From NCBI GenBank assembly GCA_015680685.1, contig MNCI01009225.1, forward strand, positions 408,547 to 472,546: a DNA stretch of 64,000 nucleotides. Reading direction: 5' to 3'. Positions 33,990-46,642 of the stretch are shown here, piece after piece (the stretch's first letter is position 1; every line of letters begins with the position of its first letter). Both the position numbers and the translations under genes were made by a program. The notes beneath the pieces are model-generated. The model worked only from the letters and a program-made list of their open reading frames with translations, had not been told where the DNA came from and searched no databases. The stretch comes from Gnetum montanum (lineage: Eukaryota; Streptophyta; Gnetopsida; Gnetales; Gnetaceae).

Positions 33990-35450
33990 GTTAAATGGAA
34001 GCCCAAAAAACCAAGAACATGATGAAATTATTAGAAGGTTTTGATATTTAGAAAATTAAGGAATGAGTAGAGAACGAAGAATGCCTTAAGGAGCACACAG
34101 TTGAATGCACAATAGGGTGTATGAAAGATTTTGATTGTGGCAATGTCTAAGGATAAAGAACTTAACTATCTAAACCATGAGATATGCAAGTGGGTTCTCC
34201 CCATAGCGGAACATTCCCTTTTTTCCATTGCATATCCTCTACTAAGGAGTCTGTGGACCCCATAGTTGATTAATGGCTATGAAAAGTTAAGGACCAAACC
34301 TAGAGAACCTATTTAGGAATTTCAACACATCAAACTAAGGCATGAAACAAAAATATGAAAACTAGCATTGAGGTAAGTCATGGAGAGCATTAATGGATAA
34401 GAGAGAGAATCGAATGGATGTCCTAATCATGGTCACATGAAGTCCCTTATGAGAATCATGGTTAAATGACCTAATAAAGTCTAACCTTAGTCTAGACCAA
34501 AACTAACCACTTTTAATGACTTCACATTGCCACTATAGGACTGGTCCATCTCCTTGAGACACAAGAATGCTTCCACTGATAACACACTATTCCTTGTTTA
34601 AGGAAAAAAAAGAGAAGTAGGAAGTGAGAATGGACCTTAGTAAGAGGGGATCTTCAGGCATGGGTAACATGTCTTTCTAGTTGCATAACTAGTGCTTGAA
34701 GCTCATTTACTTTGTCTAAGGGGTGTGCTTTGAATTCCCATCATTCTCTCCTTTTTTAATTTTGTTTTTATTTTGTTTTATTTTTTTTATATGGGAACCA
34801 CACTATGTAAAGACTTATTCAAATTCCTATTATTAGTCAACATAGACTGGTAAGAACTCCATAAAAACATACTTGCACCCATGTAAGTAGAGAGGTACAA
34901 AGAGTATTAAATTCCCTTGAAGCCACACCCTTTTCAAAACTTTGAATCTTTTCCAAGCTTGGAGACTACCAAGGTCACAAGTTATTTTAAGGTTTAATGA
35001 AAAAGAAACCTCATGTTCCCAAAACTATGAAAACCACAGAGTTTGTGGATGGGTGGATGCAATGGATTCACTACTTGTTTCATGAAAATAAAGACTCATC
35101 TTAGTTATCAGTCATCAAAATTCAAAAATAGAAACTAGACATTAGTAATTAAAAAACATTAGGTACAAACCACCATTAGTATCCAACAATAACATCACTA
35201 TTTCTTGTTGCCAATAAAGCACTTTTTATTATAAGATGAGAAAAATTCATACCAAAATAAGAAAAAATATTAATGAAATTATAAAATATTCACAAAAGAT
35301 AAAATGCACTAACGATGTTGTAAAAAAAAAATTTGGAAAACTAATAAAACATAAAATAAAAAATGTGAAAAAAAAAGATAAAAAACTGAGTCACTCAATA
35401 GGCTAGCATGGATAGCCATCTCCTCCACAACTAAGTTGAAAGAAGGAGAT
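33990..35450 (-). other. Non-coding region between pol and ORF2 of E
   Basis: No ORF. It includes the conserved block ATGGGGAGAACCCACTTGC at 34185-34205 and, at 35403-35440, ACTTAGTTGTGGAGGAGATG, the counterpart of the end of gag-PR in A. Confidence 0.5.
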
Positions 35451-35699
35451 CCAAAAGATTGAGCATTGTTGGTTATTTCTTGAGGTGTTGCTTCCACTAG
35501 CTTGCATGGGTTCATGGAAAGGTTTGACTTGTTACGTGTTGATTAGCTACTTTTTGTTTGGGCTCTTAGATTTGTAAATTAAAATGGCCCTAGAAGAAAA
35601 GGTTTCATAAATGATGTAAGGCCCTTCCCACAACATTTAGAACTTAGTTCATTAAGGTACATGTGTGGGGTTTTAGTAGAGGACCTTGTCTCCAGGTTG

Positions 35700-36620
35700 A
35701 ATTTTTACTTTTTATATTCTAAGGTCATGGTGCTTTTTGTTGAATGCCTTGTGCACTTCATTCTAAGATAGGGTTACTAATCAATTTTATTCTAGCATGT
35801 TAAGGTTGATCAATAACTCTCTTTGTGCTAAACTCAAGTCAAGATCTAGGTCACATGTTGTTGATAATTTAGGAGATTGGATTAAATAGGAAGTGTTGGT
35901 AGTTTTTTGTATAGTGGCTCATAGGGAAAGTAGCCTATAGGGAGTTTCCATGTTGAGTGGAAGGCCTAGAGGGAATTATTGAGTTTTATGCTCTAGTTCC
36001 TCCTATATTTGCAAATAATTCTCATTAAGATCTTGGTAATATCCCTATTAGTAACCTCTGCTTGACCATTGGGTTAGGGGTAATAGGATGTTATTAATTT
36101 ATGTTCAACCCTCAAGTGTTGCATAAGCTTATGAAATGTAGCACTTGTAAAATGGGGTCCATTGTCAGAAATTAGTGCACATGGCACACCAAACTTGTTT
36201 ACAACATTTTGTTGTACAAACCACATAGTAGTGGATGATGTATAGTCGATGAAAATTGCTGCTTCTACCCATTTTGTACAATAATTAATGAAAATGATTA
36301 TATATGACTTTCCATTTGACATGGGTGTGATGGGACCCATGAAGTCAATGCTCCATATGTCAAAGGATTCTAGTGGTTGGATCCATTATTGAGGTCCCTC
36401 CATTTGAGCAATCATCACCATCTCATTGGTAGCATTTACAAGAGCAAAAAAATTGATGAGCATATGAAGATAGTTGGCCAATAATACCCTACCATTAGGA
36501 TCTTAATGACTGTGCATCTCCTAGCATAGTGGTTCCCATAAGGACCCTCATGAGCATCCTAGAGAATGCACAATTGATCTTCATGAGAGACATACCAATG
36601 AATCGGTCCATTAACACATA
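35700..36620 (-). pseudogene. Integrase of element E
   Basis: The zinc-binding part (about 36430-36600) reads A-H-E-G-P-Y-G-N-H-Y-A-R-R and G-Y-Y-W-P. The catalytic core (36074-36340, open for 88 codons) has D-F-M-G-P-I, K-W-V-E-A-A and I-S-D-N-G-P-H-F, carrying the first two catalytic aspartates. The downstream glutamate region and C-terminus are broken. Confidence 0.85.
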
Positions 36621-36879
36621 CCTTGTAAAGGTATCCGTTGATTTCTATAAAGTGTTTGGCCTGATGGAGAAATTGTTGTTTCTTCTTATAGTCTAGATCT
36701 TGTGGAATCTCCTAAGTGAGAAGATACGTCTGAATTCCATCATACCATTTTAGTTCATTATGCATTTGTTCATTTATTGCTCCTGTAAGGAGGAGTTCAT
36801 CAGGAAATTGGTTAGAGAGTGGGATCTCCTTCTCTTTGTTATCCTATTGTAACCAAGAAAAGTGATGAATGACCATATT

Positions 36880-38150
36880 CTTAGTCCCCTTTCAATCTAC
36901 CATCATAAGATCAAATTACTACAAGATCACCAACACACCATTGGCTTATTCATTATGAAGCGGATGGCACTGTGGTCACTGTGCACAAACACTTTACATC
37001 ATAATACATGGTGCCTAAACTTTTCTAGAGCATACACCACTTCCATTGGTTCTTTTTCCATTGTGGTGTAATTTAATTGTGCATCCACAATGCTTTGGCT
37101 TACATAGTGGATGCAATATGGATGTTTTTTTTTCATCCAATTGCATAAGCACACCTTCCAAGGCATAATTTGATGCATTTTTCGTGATATGAAATGGTCT
37201 AGACTAGTCAAGTGCTTGTAGAATTGGATTCTCTAGGAGCTCTAGAATGTTTTTTCTCATTCCTTGTTCTAGATGAATGGAGCATCTTTCTTTGTTAGCT
37301 TGACCAATGATTTTCCAATCTTAGAAAAATTCTCTATGAATCATAGCTAGTAGCCAATGTATCCAAGGAATCATCAAACATATTTAATATTTTTTGGTTG
37401 GTGATTTATTCCTTGGATGATCCTTATCTTTTTAGGATCCACCTTAATCCCTACTTGAGAAATTCTATGCCCCAATACAATGCCTTCCTAGACCATTAGA
37501 TGGCTTTTCTACCAATTGAGCTGAAGATTCATCTCCACACATATTTTAAGCACTTGATTAAGGTGGTCCAAGGCTTGCTCACATGTAACACCATAGGTTG
37601 AGAAGTCATCCATGAAGACTTCCATATCACAATCAATTTTTTACTAAACAATGCTTAAGACCAAGCATTGGAATGTTGCAAGAGCATTGCACAAACCAAA
37701 AGGCATCTTTTGATATGCAAAAGATCCTTAGGGACTTGTGAATGTTGTTTTGGCCTAATCATCTAGTGCAATATAGATTTGGTTATAGCCACTAAAACCA
37801 TTTATAAAATTGTAATAGTAATGCCTTGATATAGTATCTAACACTTGATCCACAAATGGTAATGAAAAGTGATCCTTGAATGTGGCCATATTCAACAGTC
37901 AAAAGTAGGTATAGACCCACCACTTGCCTCCTTTTTTGGCATAATCATGAGTGGACTAACCCACTCATTATATACAATGGGATAGATAAACCCTACCTTG
38001 ATGATTTGTTCAATTTCTTCTTTGACAATATACTTTAATTTGGGATTCAACCACTACTGCAATTACCTCTTTAGCTTCATGGTTGAATCACTGTAAATAC
38101 GATACTAGCATATCCTAGGATTGATCCTTGTAAGTTCAAGATATGACCAA
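36880..38150 (-). pseudogene. Reverse transcriptase-RNase H of element E
   Basis: The palm motif V-F-M-D-D-F-S is intact at 37602-37619, with N-L-Q-L-N-W and G-I-V-L-G-H downstream. The RNase H joint L-N-Y-T-T-M-E-K-E-P-M-E-V-V-Y-A-L-E is at about 36999-37090. Stops interrupt the frame, many at former Gln or Trp codons. Confidence 0.85.
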
Positions 38151-38759
38151 GCAAAGATTGTTAGCCATTTTTTGATCACTACCAACAACATCTATTTCTA
38201 TTCAAGAGCAAGATTGGCATTGATTATTATCATCTTTTCATTTTTCAAAAATGCATACTACATGTCGGTAAGTAGATTTTTCAACTTTAAGGGCTCTTGT
38301 TTAAAATTTTTAGGGATTTCCAACTCTTCCTAATAGGTATCATCATTCACATTATTAGAGAGATGCTGATGAACTTGCTCTAGTTTATCCGTGCTTTCAA
38401 TATAGGCACATGTCAAACTCTCATTAGGTTCGATGCAAAGTGTGTAGCTTCGAAGATCAGTTGTTAGCTGTTGGGTGCCCTCTTGTTTTTTGGCTACTAC
38501 ATACAGGCACCTTTGAACTTTAGATTCATCTGCATACTATCTACATGCTTTGATGAATATGCTTTTGATATAGTAGAGTTTTTGCATATAGTTGCACCTG
38601 GTATCATTGTATGAGATGCATGGAACTCTCTTCTTCTCGATCTTTCCAAATTCATTGTCCTTGAAAAGTTTCAAGGAGAGATCTCTAATGCCCATTCATG
38701 CATCAAAAATGTTCAACCTTGCCCTTTTCATAATAATTCGAAATTCTCCCTTGTAGTTG

Positions 38760-39060
38760 TCAACCTTGATCACTAGAAAATTGGTAGGATAGAACTACCC
38801 ATAAATAGTGGTCACAATGTCCTTCACAAGTCCCAAAGGAACCATGATTGACTGGTTTGCCAAGTCAAAATGAATATTGCTCTTCTTGAGAGGTAGTAGG
38901 TTCCATGCTTTGTACATGTCATGGAAAATTAAATTGACATTAGAACCTAAATCAAGAAGATCCTTGCATGGCTCATGTTTGAAGATATGCAAGTAAATCA
39001 TAGGACTTCTAGAGTTAATCCAATTAGATATGATGTGGGTTCACATGACAATGCCTATCT
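38760..39060 (-). pseudogene. Protease region of element E
   Basis: Open for 68 codons (38795-39001), with L-L-D-L-G-S-N-V-N-L-I at the active site (D-L-G instead of D-S-G in A) and V-P-L-G-L-V-K-D-I-V. Confidence 0.75.
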
Positions 39061-41432
39061 TAGGAGGCCTTTGGTTTGAAGGACTCTCAAAATGATTTGA
39101 TGCAAAGGATGATGGAGAGACAGGGTGGCCATTTGCATTATTTTGTGAGGAATAAGACTTTTGGATTGGAAGAATGGTCATTTTTTGGATTTAGGTTTCG
39201 AACCATTTAGTTGGAAAGCCAATTGTAAGTTAATAACCCTAGTAGCATTATATTGTTGTGGTTGTGGTGGAATTTTGGCCTGCATAGATGAAGCAAGATG
39301 TAATTGGGTGGATGGTGGAGGGGCATGTGCTAAAGGATGAGAAGGGTGATAGAGATATGGGATTTCCCCTCTAGTAGATGGAGAATGAGTTCTATGATAC
39401 TCTAAAGGGTAGCAGTGATGTTGAAAAGAAACATGACTAGAAGAGTCACATGGAAACATGGTTGCTAAACATATTACCCATATGATTTTGGTTGCTTGTA
39501 AGGATATTGCTACCTTGGTGGTGGCATCCCCCATGATTGTGGGTGTTGCCACTACTAGTATTGCTCATATGGTTGTGCTGGAGCTCCACTTGGATAATAA
39601 GCTTATTGTTGTTTATGAAATTGTCTTGGATTTCCTTGAGGATAAGACAATCTTCTTGGTGCTTGCCTTTTTGTTAGTCTAGGATTCATCATGTACACTC
39701 CAAACTCCTACAAGTGTGACACAATAAGATAACATCCTTTAGGATGTTCGTATTGGTAGATATCACACCCACCATTGTCATCTGATTTTGACTCCATAAC
39801 CTCTTCTACCATTGTAGCCTTACCCTTACCCCTTTGATAGGCACATTTAGCTTCTTTTTGCATCCTACGGTTATACTTATTACTTTGCTCTCTTGATTAT
39901 TCTATGATCTTTAGAGCCATTTGGAATTTTTCATCCAAAGAATCTCACATTTTATCTACCTTGGTTGAAATTTCAGACATAGACTTTTGGATTGGCAAGT
40001 TCTTTCTATTCACCACCTCATCAAGTGGTGACTCCTCCTTGTTGTTGCAAAATCAGACCTTCCTTTTTCTAATGGAAGGATCCTTATTATATTCTTCTAC
40101 ACTTTCTCATTTCCTTAGCTCTCCTTCTTGTTTTTCTACCTATTCTATTAGCCTTTGAATCTAATGGGCTCTAAGTTTTGATAGTCTCCCTTGGGCATAG
40201 ACCCTAAGAGTCCTTCTCATTTCTGATCTGAGTCCATCTATGATGTGGTGAAGTTGTTTCTGCTAAGAATAACCATGGCTAGGGCATCGATGTATGAGAG
40301 AATAGTATATACCCATGGTGGCATCCAAGGGTTCATGTGTTCCTTACTTCCATCCTTGGATCTACCTTCTCAAATTAAACACTTAAGAGTACATCTCATT
40401 TTACTTCACCTATGGATGGATTCCAGCTCCAAGGATTAATATTAGGTTTTGGCTTCCTAGATAAGTGTCCTGGGAAATAACTTTAATTTCTACCAATCAT
40501 TTTTAATATTTATTAAGGCATAGACATCTTGAAAGGCTTGAATATGTGTTTTTGGATCAGAGTTATATCCCCCCTCAAATCTGGGGATATTATTCATGTC
40601 AAATTGCTTGATCTGACTATCTTTCACATGCCTAGTTGGAATTTTTACTACCTTTTTAATATTTAGTATGCTTCAAGTTGCCAGCAAAGGCTCATCATCA
40701 TCATTATTTTTATGATGCTGATGATGTCCTCTACTGCCCCTTCATTCATGATGGGCCTAGCAATCACTATTGTCTTGTTGTTCACCTTCATCACGATTGT
40801 CCTTTCAATGGCATCTGTTAGAACCAGAAGAGGAAGAAGAATATGCAGATGAAGAGGATGAAGAAGGAGGAGGACTACCATCACCATGGTATTTGCCACT
40901 ACTTCCACTCTTTTCATCCCTTGCTTGGACTCCCACTTTTGCCTAAACCCAAATTATTGATAGTGGATTGCAACTTTAGGTTTAAGCCCCCATCACCAAT
41001 ATTAAGGGATGGAGAATTTTCATGTTGAGAACCCCTAGAGGGAGGATAGTCATTATCATTTTGGTTGAGTAGGAATAAGGGATTGGTGAATCATTTCCCC
41101 TTCATAGCCTCATGGTGCTTCTCCTAGTGTTGATCTCTCTTACGTTGTGTTTTAGTGGGATGGTAGTCCTAGTAGTCATAATCATGCACAATGTACTCTT
41201 TTTAAAGATCTTAGATATCCAACCTCCTAAGGTTTTGGAGTAGCATCTTAGGGATAGATCAATTGAGAGACATTACAATATTTACTTCCATATCTTGCCA
41301 TCGCAATTATTCATCCTGATGCAGAATGAAGGTGAAATTAGGCACATACTCATTTGGATGAGTATATACCACTTTGCATTCTTGAGGCACTGGTGGTTTA
41401 GTATCATCATGCTTGTGAGAAGAAGAAATTTT
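39060..41432 (-). pseudogene. gag of element E
   Basis: The N-terminal sequence S-S-S-H-K then Y-T-H-P-N-E-Y-V-P matches A, but the expected ATG near 41430 reads ATT. The capsid region lies around 40100-40600, the knuckle counterpart C-D-I-Y-Q-Y-E-H-P-K-G-C at about 39740 has lost one cysteine, and a Pro/Gln/Tyr-rich segment follows as in A. Confidence 0.7.
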
Positions 41433-41564
41433 GCAATTACAATAAAATGTCAGTGTGCTTAAAATATTATATTTATTTTTAGAATGATTTTAACCTTAAG
41501 GTTCATCCCATGATGTTAATGATTTTCACTATGCCTAGATACTGCACGTTTTAAAGAAAAAGAG

Positions 41565-41582
41565 TCCATAGCAATGGCGTTA
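41565..41582 (-). other. Primer-binding site of element E (decayed)
   Basis: TAACGCCATTGCTATGGA. Five transitions and one transversion from the site in A. Confidence 0.65.
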
Positions 41583-41583
41583 A

Positions 41584-42439
41584 TGATGAGCAAAGAATAA
41601 CCCTTCACTCAACCATATAAATTACTAAGAATTCATGCATGATCCTGTCAAATTTTGTGGACTCTATCTTTTAGTACACTAGTCTCTAGGAAGTGAACTT
41701 TGCCCTAACAGTCATTCATTGTCTTCCCAATTACGCATGTGATATGTAAAGGTACGGTTAAGTGTAATTAAGGCATATTATTTTTATTATTACTATTTTT
41801 TAATGTTGGGTGCTTAAGATAAAGGAAGAAGAAAATGAAGTAAATTAATTGCTAATTTAATCTAACTAATATCCAACTAATTCTAACATAAGCATTTGAT
41901 CCCACTTTCTGTACACATCTTGAACATATATAACATTGCTAGGTTACCAAATGTTAAGCATTAGTAGGATTACCAAATGTCATGTACATGCTCGAAGTGG
42001 TCGTACTTATGTGCTTAATTAATTACGACTTAATCTAGCTTAGTTTAGCCTAATTAATTATTTAATTACTTAAAGCATTAAATAAAATTACTGAAAATAT
42101 TAAATGCATGAAGAAAATATTTAATTTAGGCAAAGTGCTATGAGGTTTATTAGAAAGCTCATCTTTATTGCCACAGACACTACCGTGCTGAGGTATAATA
42201 GTGCTGAATAAAGATCCATACACTCAATGACTCCTATTGTGAACACTTGGGAAATACTTTAACTCTAGGAAAAAGAAATTGCAAGAGCTCCACTACAACT
42301 ATGACAAGACAATTCATAAACATGATGGGTGAGTGTGTATTTATAGGCGAAAATAGACACTACATCGATGGGGCCATGTTAACACATCAAATCATGTGTT
42401 GATAGGGCCCAATCGATGCAGCCACTCCATGATTCATCA
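41584..42439 (-). repeat. 5' LTR of element E
   Basis: An 856-bp LTR, TGATGAATCATGG...GCTCATCA on the minus strand, with CATCGATG motifs near 42361 and 42411 and a TATA box (CTATAAATAC) near 42337. Confidence 0.8.
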
Positions 42440-42469
42440 GAAACTAATATAATAGATTTGAATAGTCTT

Positions 42470-43150
42470 AGTAGATGTAAATAAAAATTCAATTTTAGTA
42501 ATAAGATATACAATTTTGCTAAATGACATAAAAATGTAGATATAATCTCCTATATAGATATCTTGATCTAGCATACTACTACAATTATAAATGATCAAAA
42601 CATTACCAAAAAGGTAGCTAGAAGTATGAAAGCCTTATATTTTAAAAAGAGAAAATGTCAAAAAAAAAAAGGAATCTATTCTAGCTAAGGATATTCAAAA
42701 ATATCTTTATCATGTCATTATTTAAGCAACTATTCTTATGCATATGTTGTATAGGATTCTTGGGTAATAAATAAATATTGGAAATAAATAGAAGAAATTT
42801 AGGAGCTTTTCCTAATCCATGAATTCAAAGTAAAGAGATAGACATAATATTATATTATGTTTTCTAAAACAAAGATGATACCTTTAGAAGTGTAAGCTAT
42901 TTGTTAGTTTATAGCCTACACTTATAATATTTCAAAATTTTCATTGGATAAATACTCCTAAAAAGTTATGATAAAAACGTAAGGATGATTTCACAAGGGA
43001 TTTTTATTGTTTAATGAATGGAATATTCACAACTACATTCTTTTAGATTCTAGGAAACTTTGCAATTCTTAAAACAAGTTGATTTAAAAAAAATTTGGAA
43101 AATCTATAAATTTAAAAATATTTCTATTTGAATAGTATAAGAGAATGACT
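42470..43150 (+). pseudogene. LINE-2, right part
   Basis: Begins AATAAGATATACAATTTTGC, the continuation of the LINE-1 alignment at 19177 that broke off at 30440. It continues through the post-RT part of LINE ORF2 with many stops and fades near 43150. Confidence 0.65.
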
Positions 43151-43199
43151 TAATTCAAATGCTAATAAATATAAAAAATTTAATGTTTTTGACATTGTG

Positions 43200-44560
43200 C
43201 TTACACATAAATTTATGCATTGATGCATATGTGTCAACATGCCTTATATAATTGCCTATATATATATGCATGGGCCAAGGTATATTTATGGCATTTCAAT
43301 AGTTAGATTCTTGTAGTTGCCTATATATATGCATGGGCCAAGGTATATTTATGGCATTTCAATAGTTAGATTCTTGTAGTTTTATTTCATAAATTATACT
43401 ACGCAATGAGTATGTCATTGTTATATATTTGTGGACATATAATTAAAGTGGATAAAATAAGAAGAATATATATAAACTACTTNCCATTTCAATAGTTAGA
43501 TTCTTGTAGTTTTATTTCATAAATTATAGTATGCAATGAGTATGTCTAGCATATGTTTGAGTTAGTTGACTGGAGTCATTGTTATATAATTGTGGAGATA
43601 TAATTAAAGTGGATAAAATAAGAAGAATATATATAAACTACTTAATTTAGCTATCTATTTTTAGTAAAAGCTTCACTACTTGAAGAAATGTATGTTAAAG
43701 TCCATTACTCATGATAGGCCTATAACAAAGAAAAAAAAATCAAAAATAGTTTCCTTACATAGGAATTTTCTATTCTCTCTACAATCGTAATGAAATATAT
43801 AATATTTCTTCAAATATAACATTTTATAAGAAAGAAGATGCTTAATGAAAATATATTCTAAAAGTAAGTTAATTTAATATGACAAAGAATATAATAATAA
43901 TAATAATAATCATAGAAATTAATGTAATTATCAACTTCAATGTATGTAGTTTAAGTTAAGAGATGTATAATTATAAATAGTTTACATAATATAATTAAAA
44001 ATTATTATGAGTTAATAAAAAGGCATGTTTGTTAGTGCATGATTGTGCCCTTAGTTCTAAGGAAAGTGAGGATCACTTCATAGCCTTTTACATGATTTCA
44101 ACATACACTATAAATGTGTCTATGTACAATTCAAAATGACTTGTATAATAAGAATTGTATATTAATATAGTTTGACTTTGTGATTTCTATGTTCTATTTA
44201 CTATTTATATTTTTTATTTCTTGTTTAATTTTATCCTTAACCATCATGTATTAACATTTTAGTTTGATACTACATATGGCACTATTAATAAGATGGGTCA
44301 ATAACTATTAGAATGAACAAAATTTTTGATCTTTTTATTTGCAATAGCCTTGCTAGATTTCCTTAATCTTCATCATTTCCTTTCATAAGAACTCAAGGCA
44401 AGTCTTACATTGATTTGTTTTTGTGTTCATATGAAGACATTGATTTTATTAAGGAGTTGAAAGTTGGAGAAGATTTAGTAGTCTTTCCATCATCATGTAC
44501 ATTTTTTGTTGCAAATTCAAATTGTTTCTTAGAAAACTAAAAATAAAAATAGAAAAAATA
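43200..44560. repeat. AT-rich region with local duplications
   Basis: A 66-bp unit (GCCTATATATATGCATGG...) is repeated in tandem at about 43253-43384. A second duplication, 43351-43482 versus 43484-43641, flanks N at 43483, and its copies differ by a 31-bp indel and a few bases. A (TAA)n tract is at 43891-43911. No gene is visible in the remainder. Confidence 0.65.
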
Positions 44561-45625
44561 TTTGAATATAGACTCACCCCTGAAGTCAAAGAAAAATATG
44601 TGAATATAACATATAACAAATAGACTCTTGAAAGATGGCATGAGAAGCTTGAACAAATTTTACTTACACTAGCTAAGCATGTTATGCATTCATAACAACA
44701 AGGTACTTAGAAGACTTGGTTTGGTGAGGATTATGTGATGGCTAGACAAAATATTAAGAATGTAAATAAGAGTCATAGACAAAGTTTAATTAAGGCATAT
44801 AAAAGCATGATTAGAACCTAGATAGTTTTGGTAATGTTTTCATCATAAAGCATCTTCATCATTTAAGATATTTACTCATTTTTTAATAAGCTATTTCTAA
44901 GAGAGGATGATAACTTTACTATTATTGTATAGTAAGCACCTCTCCAATTTACTTTTGAGAAAGTCATAGAGGGTATTAAAAAGTTAGCATCTAGCAAAGT
45001 TGTAGATCTAGATGGTTTATATGTAGAATTATTAAAGAGGGTAGGATCTACTGTTCATAGAAAAATTTGACATAAATTAAATTTAGCAATGGAGCAAGGA
45101 TTAAATAAACATTGGAAAACTAGTAAAGTAATCATCTTATATAAAAAGGGAGGTAAAAATAATTTAAACAATTATTGAATGATCATTGTAAACAATATTC
45201 TTGCTTAATTATTGGCCACTTTGCTAGAAAAGAGAATAAGTTCTTGGGCTAAAAGTAACTAGGTCAAGACATGGTGTCAAGTAGGTTTTAGATAAAATCA
45301 CTCTACTATTGATCACTTAGTTACTCTTAGACACTACATAGATTTTAAAAAATTTCGTAATAAAAAAATTTATTGTTTTATAGATTTTGCAAAAGCATAT
45401 CATTCAGTGATTTGTACAAAACTATGGTTGCATTTGCATAAAATTAGCCTGCCTTTAAATTTCAATGTAATAACTTAAAGATTGTATGAGTAAGTGATTA
45501 TTAAAATTATAGACCATAATTCTACAAAAAAATCTCAATTCTAAGAAAAATTGGAGTTAAACAAGGTTTTCCACTTTCTCCAACTCTCTTTGGTACATTT
45601 ATTAATGAAATGTAGGAATGGATAT
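44560..45625 (+). pseudogene. LINE-3, left part (reverse transcriptase)
   Basis: Frames show I-I-L-Y-K-K-G-G-K-N-N-L-N-N-Y near 45130, C-F-I-D-F-A-K-A-Y-H-S-V near 45380 and K-Q-G-F-P-L-S-P-T-L-F-G near 45560, the finger and palm blocks of a LINE RT. It stops at the border of element C. Confidence 0.85.
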
Positions 45626-46509
45626 TGATGAACCATGATTTGTCAAGCTCCGATATCAGACTCGCAATATCGGATCCACAATATCAAGTATGCGATATCA
45701 TGGGCTGGCTAATGATATCAGATACGTGATATCGTGGTTCCTGTGTAAGCCTATAAATACCACATTTGGGCGCACAAGAAAGAAGTAAGTTTTAGAGAGT
45801 CAGTAGGTGTAAGTGTAGAGTCTTTTTGTTCATTTTTAGTTCATCTCAACCCTTTCCCTAATGCATGCCCATAGTGTGATGATTGTAATTGTACGAAACG
45901 TTTATGCAAGTGTGACATACTTGGACACAGACATGACTAGCAATAAAGATCGAGATTACTTCATCATTGCAACATTCACTTAGTTTTAATTGCTTACTTG
46001 TTATTGTTATTTATTGTTTTCTTAATTAATATTTCTTACCCTTCATTTACTATCCCTATTATTAAACACAGAATAAGTACGACTTAATCACAAGCATTTA
46101 AGTGTGACTACTTGATATCCTAGTAGTGTATCTAGGAGTGCTCAAGTAATATACGCTTGGTAATCCCAGAGGTTGTACATAAGGTCCAAGATGTGTACAG
46201 ATGATTAAGGATGGATGCTCATCACACTTAGGCTAGGTTACATTGTTTTCTCTTCCCCTCTTAGCCTAAAACAAAGTTATTTTCCATTGCATCTAGGAGT
46301 AGCACTAGTTTAGGACCACATCATACACCTCACTCTAGACTAAACCATACATGACAAAGCAAATACTAGTTCAGGTGGGAAGATAGCGAACTTCGATCAA
46401 CGTGTAACTATTTAGATACCACAAATAGCCTGTCTATAGAGTTTGACCGGATCGTGCATGAACGCTCATATTCATATGGTTGAGTGTAGGGGTACCTCGC
46501 CACTCATCA
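45626..46509 (+). repeat. 5' LTR of element C
   Basis: 884 bp, TGATGAACC...CACTCATCA, GATATC-type motifs at 45651-45732, TATA box at 45752. Confidence 0.9.
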
Positions 46510-46510
46510 T

Positions 46511-46528
46511 TGGCGCCATTGTTGAGGA
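46511..46528 (+). other. Primer-binding site of element C
   Basis: TGGCGCCATTGTTGAGGA, four transitions from the intact tRNA-Asp complement. Confidence 0.8.
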
Positions 46529-46642
46529 TAGTGTTAGTTATCTAGATTAGTTACATCATCCAAGATCGCTATAATGAAGCATTAACATTATATATTTTAG
46601 AAAAGAGATTAATTTCAAATAAGTCACACATAATTCGTAATA

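Larger units (their letters stand above)
30571..42439 (-). mobile_element. Element E: decayed full-type gypsy element with gag, PR, RT-RH, IN and ORF2
   Basis: The only element here with a full pol. Order on the minus strand: LTR (41584-42439), primer site, gag, protease, RT-RNase H, integrase, non-coding region with an internal TATA, mini-intron-like sequence, ORF2, and a 20-bp stub of the 3' LTR. The five bases on either side (GAAAT left, GAAAC right) form a near-perfect target duplication. It is the type of element that could supply enzymes for A, B and C, although this copy is dead. Confidence 0.85.
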
